Source: Cellvibrionaceae bacterium (GTDB taxonomy: Bacteria > Pseudomonadota > Gammaproteobacteria > Pseudomonadales > Cellvibrionaceae). From it: a DNA stretch of 10,612 nucleotides. Of this stretch, positions 5,234 to 10,612 are shown piece after piece (the first letter of the stretch is position 1; each line of letters starts with the position of its first letter). The DNA lies in contig JALUYN010000447.1 of NCBI GenBank assembly GCA_027012915.1, forward strand, positions 1 to 10,612, written 5' to 3'. The position numbers and the translations under genes were made by a program. The notes below the pieces were generated by a model. It did not search any database. It saw only the letters and a list, made by a program, of their open reading frames with translations, and was not told where the DNA came from.

Positions 5234-6118
5234 CTATGTTTCGGCGTAACTGGGGGATGCATCGGTTCTAAGCTGTCGCCAACCAATGATGGCCAGAGCT
5301 GGGCCGTTCATGGCGATCCCGTAGTAGAGTGCGATCATGGCCAGTGCGGGTTGCTGCATAAGCGTTGCCGCCACCATCATTGCAGTACCGGCATTTTGAA
5401 TGCCGACTTCGATGGTTAGAGTGATTTGCTGATCGCTGTGTAGGCCTACTGCCGTTGCCAGGCGGTTGCTAAACAGCATGGCCAAACAACACAGGCATAG
5501 AATCGCTGCAGTACTGATGGAAATGATGTCGGGAAGCTGGGCTCTGTTAACCCAGGCCATGGCGATCACCAGGGCAATAAACAAGATTCCTACAAGCCGT
5601 TGTACCGGCGCTTGAATGGCACTAACAGTGCGTTCAAACAGATGGCGCAATGTCATACCAATCAGAACCGGCAGCAGGGTTACCACTATCAGCTTGAACA
5701 TGGTCGGCAATACCGGCAAATCGAAAGCCGTGGTTTCAAGGCCGAGCCATTGGTACTGAAGGCTCAGTAACAGCGGAATGCTAAAAGGCGTAATCAGTGA
5801 GGTAACTGCGGTCAGTGAGATGGACAGCGCCGTGTCTCCGCGACTCAGAAAGCTGATGGCATTAGAGGTGGCGCCTCCAGGGGCCAGTGCAATCAAAATC
5901 AAGCCGGCTGCAAGCTCTGCGGGAACAGACAGGCCAGCAATCACCAGCCAGGCCGTTGCAGGCAGTAAAAACAATTGCATTAACAGTCCCAGAGCAATGG
6001 CTTTGGGGTGCTGAATTACATTGGCAAAGTGTTTGACTTGCAGGGATAATCCAAGCGCCAGCATCATCAAACCCAGAGATATCGGCAATAAAACGGTGTT
6101 TAGCAGTTGTGCGCTCAT
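5234..6118 (-). CDS. Bile acid:sodium symporter (BASS) family transporter
   Basis: Inner-membrane Na+-coupled carrier of the BASS/SBF family, 294 aa. Members move bile acids, pyruvate, pantoate or other organic anions; the substrate here is unknown. Nearly the whole chain is hydrophobic, with about nine or ten membrane segments. Family marks include the APGGATSN loop (79-86) and IEVGIQNAG (236-244). In that motif Glu237 and Gln241 correspond to the Na+-binding Glu/Gln of bacterial ASBT homologues. The start at 6118 (MSAQLLNTVLLPISLG) is chosen because the chain then begins as in the family. A longer in-frame start at 6244 would add 42 residues lying antisense to menA. The ribosome-binding site is weak. 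The nearest gene on the same strand is the molybdopterin oxidoreductase, 287 nt downstream. Confidence 0.88.
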   Translation of the reverse strand: MSAQLLNTVLLPISLGLMMLALGLSLQVKHFANVIQHPKAIALGLLMQLFLLPATAWLVIAGLSVPAELAAGLILIALAPGGATSNAISFLSRGDTALSISLTAVTSLITPFSIPLLLSLQYQWLGLETTAFDLPVLPTMFKLIVVTLLPVLIGMTLRHLFERTVSAIQAPVQRLVGILFIALVIAMAWVNRAQLPDIISISTAAILCLCCLAMLFSNRLATAVGLHSDQQITLTIEVGIQNAGTAMMVAATLMQQPALAMIALYYGIAMNGPALAIIGWRQLRTDASPSYAET

Positions 6119-6131
6119 TAAGGTTCTTTCG

Positions 6132-7055
6132 TTGAAAAAACAATTCCAATTGAAATTGTGGTTATTGGCAGTGCGGCCACGCACGCTATTGATATCTGTG
6201 GCCCCGATGCTACTCAGCCAGTTTCTGGCATGGCAGGCGCTCAATCATAGTCAGGGAGAAACCCTGCAGGCAAGTGTTCCAGGGTTCTCGTGGTTGCTGG
6301 CATTGTTGTGTCTGTCCTGTGCGCTCTTGTTGCAGATCTCGGTGAACCTCGCTAATGACTATTTTGATCATCGCTCCGGTGTCGACGACGATCACAGGCT
6401 GGGCCCGGTGCGTGTAACTCAGCAGGGGTTACTGAAGCCCGAGCAGGTCAAACTCGGGTTTATTGTGTCGCTGGTATTGGGAGTGTCTGCCGGTCTGGCG
6501 GTTATGGCGCTGAGCAGCGCGCTGTTGTTTTGGCTCGGGTTGTTGTGTGTGTTCGGCGTGTTGACCTATACCAGTGGTCCTTTTCCCTTGGCCTACAACG
6601 CTCTGGGCGAACTGGTAGTATTTCTTGTATTCGGACCGGTAGCGGTGATGGGGGGCTACTATGCGCAATGTCAGGAGTTGCTGGTCCTGCTCTGGCTGCC
6701 GGCTTGCGCTATGGGGTTGCTCGCCGCGGCCATTATGCTGACCAATAACGTGCGCGACGACAGCAGTGATCGCAAAGCCGGTAAGCGTACGATAGTTTTT
6801 TTTCTTGGCATGGGTGCCAGTCGCGGGTTGTATCTCACAATGGTTGGTCTGGCAGCAATCAGCGCACTGGTATTCGCGGTGATGGGCTATGGCGCGGCGT
6901 GGTTCAGCCTTTTGATTGTGCCCTGGGCAATCTGGTTGTGCCGAAATTTTCTCGTTCGCAGCGGTGCCGAACTCAATGATCAGCTGGCTCAGACTGCCCA
7001 GTTTATGTTGGTGGTTGCGGTGTTGTTGATGCTGGATGTCCAGTTTATTGGCTGA
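6132..7055 (+). CDS. menA: 1,4-dihydroxy-2-naphthoate polyprenyltransferase MenA
   Basis: UbiA-superfamily membrane prenyltransferase that attaches the polyprenyl chain to 1,4-dihydroxy-2-naphthoate, giving demethylmenaquinone. With a TTG start at 6132 it has 307 aa, close to E. coli MenA (308). AAGG (6120-6123) lies 8 nt before this TTG. The alternative ATG at 6021 would add 37 residues antisense to the symporter. The first Asp-rich motif is NDYFDHRSGVDDDHRLGP (75-92); the second is NNVRDDSSDRKAGKRT (205-220), with Asp209 and Asp213 as likely Mg2+-diphosphate ligands. The rest is about eight to nine membrane segments. No other men genes are in the window. It is transcribed divergently from the symporter, with 13 bp between start codons. 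Confidence 0.93.
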   Translation: MKKQFQLKLWLLAVRPRTLLISVAPMLLSQFLAWQALNHSQGETLQASVPGFSWLLALLCLSCALLLQISVNLANDYFDHRSGVDDDHRLGPVRVTQQGLLKPEQVKLGFIVSLVLGVSAGLAVMALSSALLFWLGLLCVFGVLTYTSGPFPLAYNALGELVVFLVFGPVAVMGGYYAQCQELLVLLWLPACAMGLLAAAIMLTNNVRDDSSDRKAGKRTIVFFLGMGASRGLYLTMVGLAAISALVFAVMGYGAAWFSLLIVPWAIWLCRNFLVRSGAELNDQLAQTAQFMLVVAVLLMLDVQFIG

Positions 7056-7064
7056 TTACGTATA

Positions 7065-7094
7065 TTGACGTATTGATTTCACTATAAGTAATAT
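7065..7094 (+). promoter_or_regulatory. Putative promoter of the PaaX-family gene
   Basis: TTGACG (7065-7070) and TAATAT (7089-7094) are separated by 18 bp, giving a predicted start near 7101 and a very short leader before the ATG at 7114. ACGTAT occurs twice here (7058-7063 and 7068-7073), which may be an autoregulatory site. PaaX-family repressors often control their own operons, but no known PaaX consensus was matched. Confidence 0.4.
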
Positions 7095-7113
7095 TTGGTT
7101 ATGGTTGATAGTT

Positions 7114-7920
7114 ATGAGTAATGCTCAGGACTGGTTCACTCCCAGACGATTTATCCTGATTGTGCTGGGGAATAATCCCGGAGAGGCTGCCGAAAGTCGG
7201 ACGCTGCTTCGTGCCGGCGAGGTGTTCGGCATCACCGCGAACCGGATGCGGGTGGCGTTGAGCCGCCTGGTTTCTGAGGGACTGCTCGATAATCCCCGTC
7301 GTGGGCACTATCGCATTAGCAAGCAGGGGGCCCTGGTTCAAAGAGAGATTGATAGCTGGCGGGAGTTGGAGCAGCGGCGAGTAGCCTGGCAGGGCGATTG
7401 GTGTGCGCTGTTGACAGAGAACCTTGCCAGCGCGGGAAGCACCCTGTGGCGGCACCAGTTGCGAGTGCTGAATCTGCGCGGATTGCAACGTTGGCGACCA
7501 GGACTGTGGGTACGTCCTAACAACCTGGTGGGTGGCCTGGAACAGTTGGTTGAGGATCTGCGACAACTGGGGCTGGATGCCATACAGAGCTCGTTTGTGG
7601 TGTCTCAGGGGGATGCCGCCTGTGAAACTGAGTTGCAATCACTGTGGGATTGCAAAGCGATCAACAAGCAATATCAAAAACAGGAGCGACTGATTGCTCG
7701 GGCCAAAGCACAGTTGCCCAAGAAAAACTTCAACAAGGCACTGGTGGAAACTCTGTTTATTGGCAGTGAAACTGTGCGCATGTTGAACATGGATCCATTG
7801 TTGCCGGATCAGATGATTGATGGCGAACTGCGGCGCGCAGTGATTAGTTCTATGTCTGAGTTCGACACCATTGGCAAAGATATGTGGCGGGAGTTCTACG
7901 ACAGTTTAAGCGGCGACTGA
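7114..7920 (+). CDS. PaaX-family transcriptional regulator
   Basis: GntR-like repressor of the PaaX family; the type member responds to phenylacetyl-CoA. It has 268 aa from the ATG at 7114; an in-frame TTG at 7105 would add three residues, and neither has a strong Shine-Dalgarno. The N-terminal winged helix-turn-helix spans about residues 30-70, with recognition helix region NRMRVALSRLVSEGLL and wing RRGHYRIS. The middle segment (about 90-170, including WQGDWCALL and GLWVRPNNL) matches the PaaX middle domain. The C-terminal helical part (MIDGELRRAVISS, MWREFYDSL) matches the PaaX C-terminal domain. It lies 59 nt before the CoA-transferase gene on the same strand. The likely ligand is therefore an acyl-CoA related to that enzyme; this is inference. 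No other paa genes are in the window. Confidence 0.88.
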   Translation: MSNAQDWFTPRRFILIVLGNNPGEAAESRTLLRAGEVFGITANRMRVALSRLVSEGLLDNPRRGHYRISKQGALVQREIDSWRELEQRRVAWQGDWCALLTENLASAGSTLWRHQLRVLNLRGLQRWRPGLWVRPNNLVGGLEQLVEDLRQLGLDAIQSSFVVSQGDAACETELQSLWDCKAINKQYQKQERLIARAKAQLPKKNFNKALVETLFIGSETVRMLNMDPLLPDQMIDGELRRAVISSMSEFDTIGKDMWREFYDSLSGD

Positions 7921-7979
7921 CTGGCTGCTGTGTCCGCGGCTCCCTCGAAAAATAACAATAAATAACAGGGAGAGATGCT

Positions 7980-9173
7980 GTGGAAACCATGTCCGAAGGG
8001 CCCCTTGCCGGCCTAAAAATTGTCGATGCTTCGTCAATGGTGGCCGGCCCCATGTCCACTCAGATTTTGGCAGATCAGGGCGCTGAAGTAATTAAGCTGG
8101 AGCCTCCGGGCGTAGGTGATCTGTGCCGCTTTATTGGCGCTATGCACGGCGGTATCAGTCACTATTTCTGCGTATACAACCGCAACAAAAAGTCTCTGGT
8201 TCTGGATCTTAAGTCGGATCAGGGGCGCGAGCTTCTGGAGCGTCTGTTGCAAGATGCCGATGCCTTTGTTCACAACTTGCGTCCCGATGCCGCCGCCAAG
8301 TTGGGTCTCGACAGTGATACGCTGTTGCAGAAATACCCCGGATTGATCTGTGCGGCGCTAACCGGTTTTGGTGATCGCGGTCCCTACGCGGGGCGCCGTG
8401 TGTACGACCCGCTGATACAGGCGGCCTCCGGTATTGCGGCAACTCAAGGCAGTGCCAATGAACCGAGCCTGGTGCGACAACTGATTTGCGACAAGGTCGC
8501 GGGTCTCTATCTGTCGCAGGCGCTGACCTCAGCACTTCTGGTTAAAGAGCGAACTGGTAAAGGGCAGGCTCTGGATACCTCGCTGTTGGACACTTCCCTC
8601 GCCTTTGCTTTTGCCGAGGTGATGGGGGACAGGATTTTTGTGGAGCCTTGCGAGTTGCAACCGGACTTGAGCGTAATCTACAAGCCCTGGCGCACCGCTG
8701 ATGGCACATTGGCTGTGGTGATGCTTTCCGATACGGAATTTCAGGGTTGGTGTCGTGCCGTGGGGTGTGAAAGCCTGGTCGATGATGAGCGCTTTGCCAA
8801 TCCTGCGGCGCGCTTCACCCATTGGCAAGCACTGCGAGATGAATGTGAGACATGTGTGGCGTCGCTGTCGACCGATCAGATAATGCAGCGTTTGGTTGAG
8901 GCGGATGTGCCCGCAGCTCCGGTTAATACGCCAGAGCAGGTACTGGAAAATGACCAGGTGTTGGCCAATGAAGTATTGTGCTCGGTACCGCAGCCTGGAG
9001 CGGGAGATGTACGCCACGTTCGCCCGCCGGTGCGCTTCGGTCAGAAATTCGCTGGAGGTGTGAAAGCGGCTCCGCAGTTGGGCGAAGATTCTGTCGAGAT
9101 ATTGAAAGGTCTGGGCTTTGAGTCTTCCGAGATCGAGAATTTCATTGATCAAGGAATTACCCAGACAACCTGA
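7980..9173 (+). CDS. CaiB/BaiF family (family III) CoA-transferase
   Basis: Enzyme that moves CoA between carboxylic acids, used to activate acids such as carnitine, bile acids, oxalate or aromatic acids; 397 aa, typical for the family. The N-terminal LAGLKIVDASSMVAGPM and GAEVIKLEPPGVGD form the CoA-binding region. NRNKKSLVLDLKS (68-79) and VYDPLIQAASG (141-151) are family blocks. Asp171 in ICDKVAGLYLSQAL is the expected catalytic Asp that forms the aspartyl-CoA anhydride. The ERTGKGQALDTSLLD segment and the PAAPVNTPEQVLE segment follow as usual. The GTG start at 7980 has GGGAG (7968-7972) 7 nt upstream; an internal ATG at 7989 lacks spacing to it. It probably forms an operon with the PaaX-type regulator. 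The substrate cannot be named. Confidence 0.93.
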   Translation: METMSEGPLAGLKIVDASSMVAGPMSTQILADQGAEVIKLEPPGVGDLCRFIGAMHGGISHYFCVYNRNKKSLVLDLKSDQGRELLERLLQDADAFVHNLRPDAAAKLGLDSDTLLQKYPGLICAALTGFGDRGPYAGRRVYDPLIQAASGIAATQGSANEPSLVRQLICDKVAGLYLSQALTSALLVKERTGKGQALDTSLLDTSLAFAFAEVMGDRIFVEPCELQPDLSVIYKPWRTADGTLAVVMLSDTEFQGWCRAVGCESLVDDERFANPAARFTHWQALRDECETCVASLSTDQIMQRLVEADVPAAPVNTPEQVLENDQVLANEVLCSVPQPGAGDVRHVRPPVRFGQKFAGGVKAAPQLGEDSVEILKGLGFESSEIENFIDQGITQTT

Positions 9174-9184
9174 GTTTGGCCAAT

Positions 9185-9220
9185 AAAAAAGGGGGGGCTC
9201 TAAATAGGGCGGGCCCCCTT
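9185..9220 (-). terminator. GC-rich terminator between convergent genes
   Basis: AAGGGGG (9189-9195) pairs with CCCCCTT (9214-9220). Inside, GCTCT/AGGGC around AAAT can form a second short stem. On the minus strand the stem is followed by six Ts (from AAAAAA at 9185-9190), so it best terminates the molybdenum hydroxylase gene ending at 9239. On the plus strand only TT follows, so it would be a weaker stop for the CoA-transferase transcript. Confidence 0.75.
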
Positions 9221-9238
9221 GGTTGGGTCGCTTGAGAT

Positions 9239-10612
9239 TTAACCCAGTTTTAGTGGCAGTGATCTCAGGCGCTGGCCGGTAGCTGCAAAAATGGCATTGG
9301 CGACCGCTGCGGCAACTGGCGGCAGTCCCGGTTCCCCGACCCCGGTGGGTGGTTCTTGCGAAGGCACAATGTAGACCTCGATTTCCGGCGCCTCGGTCAT
9401 GCGCAGCATGGGGAAGTCGTGGAAATTAGTCTGCTGTACCGCACCGTCAACCAGGGTGATCTCGCTGTAAAGCGCGGTGCTTAGGCCGAAGTTAATACAG
9501 CTCTCCATCTGAGTTTTGACAATGTCTGGGTTCACTGCTGTGCCACAGTCGATGGCACAGACAATGCGATGGACTTTGATCTCACCATTTACAATGCTCA
9601 CTTCCGCAACCTGCGCTGCCACCGAGAAAAACGAGCTGTGCACAGCTACGCCCTGGCTGGCACCAGCAAACTTGGGTGATCCCCAGTTGGCTTTTTCGGT
9701 GGCCAGCTTCAATGTGCGGCTAAAGCGCTCATCGCCGCGGCTGTTGTTGAGGCGGAACTCTACTGGATCCTGCTGGGTGCCGTGGGCAATCTCATCGATA
9801 AAGCTCTCTTTGAAAAAGCCGCTGAACGAGTGACCAACGGAACGCCACGCGCCGGTGGTGAGGCCGGGATCAAAGGTGATATGTCGCGCTTCTTTGTTGG
9901 GGACGTCGTAGTCTTCAAACAATCCCTCGACGCTGCTGGGATCCACTACCATGGATTCGAACAGGCCATGAGTCTTTCTGCCGGCCCAGCGACCCAGGCC
10001 TTCCATAAATTGTGGTGCCACGGTGGGTAGGAACTCTTCCATGGAGTAGGGCATCATATTGGGACCTGCCCGCTTTACTGAGAAGGTATCCAGATTGCCC
10101 TGATCGTCGACAGATGCCTCGAAACGCGCCAGAGAAGCCGGACGGTAGTAATCGTGCTTCATGTCGTCTTCACGACTCCACACCAGCTGAATGGGGATGC
10201 CGCCGCTGGCCTTGACGATGTGTGCCGCCTGCTCGATATAGTCCAGGTTGGTGCGACGGCCAAAACCGCCGCCCAAAAAGGTTGAGTTCAGAGTCACCTG
10301 ATCGCGATCCAATCCGACGATGGTAGCTACTGTGGCTTGAGCCGCAGCCGGCGCCTGACAACCTACCCAAACTTCGCAGGATTGTTCAGTGAGCTTCACG
10401 GTGCAGTTCATCGGTTCCATTGTGGCGTGGGCAATGTAAGGCGCCCAATACTGCGCCGAGAACGTCTGCGCAGCTCCGGCCAGACCTGCGTGGCCGGCTC
10501 CGTCTTTGTGTGCCCTGTCGCCTTCTTCGGAATCGATCAGTTGTTCCAGCTTGGTCTTGATACTGTCGCTGGAGTAGTTGGCCAGTTCCGGGAGATTCCA
10601 TTCAATCTGCAG
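9239..10612 (-). CDS. Molybdenum hydroxylase large subunit, isoquinoline 1-oxidoreductase (IorB) type, C-terminal part
   Basis: Xanthine dehydrogenase-superfamily, molybdopterin cytosine dinucleotide-type subunit that hydroxylates N-heterocycles or aldehydes using water. The frame is open to the window edge, giving 457 visible residues; the N-terminus lies beyond 10612. The Met at 10420 is internal, inside the conserved YWAPYIAHATMEPMNCT segment. Visible motifs are FLGGGFGRR (residues 112-120 of the visible part), TTGAWRSVGHSF (252-263), CAIDCGTAVNPD, and PTGVGEPGLPPVAAAVANA. In the last, Glu427 (bases 9332-9334) is the conserved catalytic base. The C-terminus RLRSLPLKLG is typical of IorB-like subunits. 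Its [2Fe-2S] partner (IorA-like) is not in the window and may lie upstream. The true substrate is unknown; many IorB-like proteins are annotated by similarity only. Confidence 0.92.
   Translation of the reverse strand: MQIEWNLPELANYSSDSIKTKLEQLIDSEEGDRAHKDGAGHAGLAGAAQTFSAQYWAPYIAHATMEPMNCTVKLTEQSCEVWVGCQAPAAAQATVATIVGLDRDQVTLNSTFLGGGFGRRTNLDYIEQAAHIVKASGGIPIQLVWSREDDMKHDYYRPASLARFEASVDDQGNLDTFSVKRAGPNMMPYSMEEFLPTVAPQFMEGLGRWAGRKTHGLFESMVVDPSSVEGLFEDYDVPNKEARHITFDPGLTTGAWRSVGHSFSGFFKESFIDEIAHGTQQDPVEFRLNNSRGDERFSRTLKLATEKANWGSPKFAGASQGVAVHSSFFSVAAQVAEVSIVNGEIKVHRIVCAIDCGTAVNPDIVKTQMESCINFGLSTALYSEITLVDGAVQQTNFHDFPMLRMTEAPEIEVYIVPSQEPPTGVGEPGLPPVAAAVANAIFAATGQRLRSLPLKLG

Noticed and set aside
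5035..5286. 83-codon minus-strand ORF over the intergenic repeats
   Set aside because: Its middle (RHYRHSRVSGNP) is the usual spurious translation of this class of palindromic repeat, and it overlaps the symporter C-terminus.
6021..6131. Longer menA form from the ATG at 6021
   Set aside because: The added 37 residues are antisense to the symporter, are unlike MenA N-termini and lack a ribosome-binding site. The TTG at 6132 has AAGG at 8 nt and gives the family length.
6119..6244. Longer symporter form from 6244
   Set aside because: The 42 extra residues are polar and antisense to menA coding sequence, and BASS proteins begin near LLNTVLLPISLG.
10418..10420. ATG at 10420 as the start of the IorB-like protein
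   Set aside because: The frame stays open to 10612 and encodes conserved family sequence (YWAPYIAHAT) directly before this Met.

Overview
The window reads as a chromosomal segment of a Gram-negative proteobacterium, most likely a gammaproteobacterium. This rests on MenA and SppA sequence character, Shine-Dalgarno-led genes with frequent TTG/GTG starts, and a dRS3/REP-like intergenic palindrome. Genus cannot be read from the sequence. Seven ordinary genes are present, two of them cut by the window edges. There are also two very small genes in the largest gene-poor stretch.

Layout. (1) Positions 2-814 (+) hold the C-terminal two thirds of an acyl-CoA dehydrogenase. An S49 signal peptide peptidase (846-1763, +) follows 31 nt later, behind a perfect hairpin that buries its ribosome-binding site. 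(2) Positions 1764-2660 hold no ordinary gene. They contain two tandem paralogous transcription units, each with a shared upstream box, a Shine-Dalgarno and a 26-29 codon ORF for a short hydrophobic peptide. The first ends in a clear intrinsic terminator, the second in a structured 3' region with a T-tract. (3) Positions 2661-4946 (-) encode a 761-aa bis-MGD molybdopterin oxidoreductase, with two near-identical palindromic operators at its promoter. (4) A dRS3-like palindrome and a short direct repeat lie at 5146-5202. (5) A bile acid:sodium symporter family protein (5234-6118, -) and MenA (6132-7055, +) are head to head with only 13 bp between start codons. (6) A PaaX-family repressor (7114-7920, +) and a family III CoA-transferase (7980-9173, +) look like one operon. 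(7) The C-terminal part of an isoquinoline 1-oxidoreductase-type molybdenum hydroxylase (9239-10612, -) converges on it, with a GC-rich terminator between.

How the genes may work together. Acyl-CoA dehydrogenase, family III CoA-transferase, a PaaX-type acyl-CoA-responsive regulator, an organic-anion carrier and two unrelated molybdenum enzymes are the kinds of parts found in catabolic regions for hydrophobic or aromatic carboxylic acids. That pathway reading is inference; no substrate can be named. SppA and MenA are housekeeping functions (membrane peptide turnover, menaquinone synthesis).

The least explained part is the pair of duplicated small-peptide units at about 1911-2589. Next are the sppA RBS hairpin and the paired operators upstream of the molybdopterin oxidoreductase.
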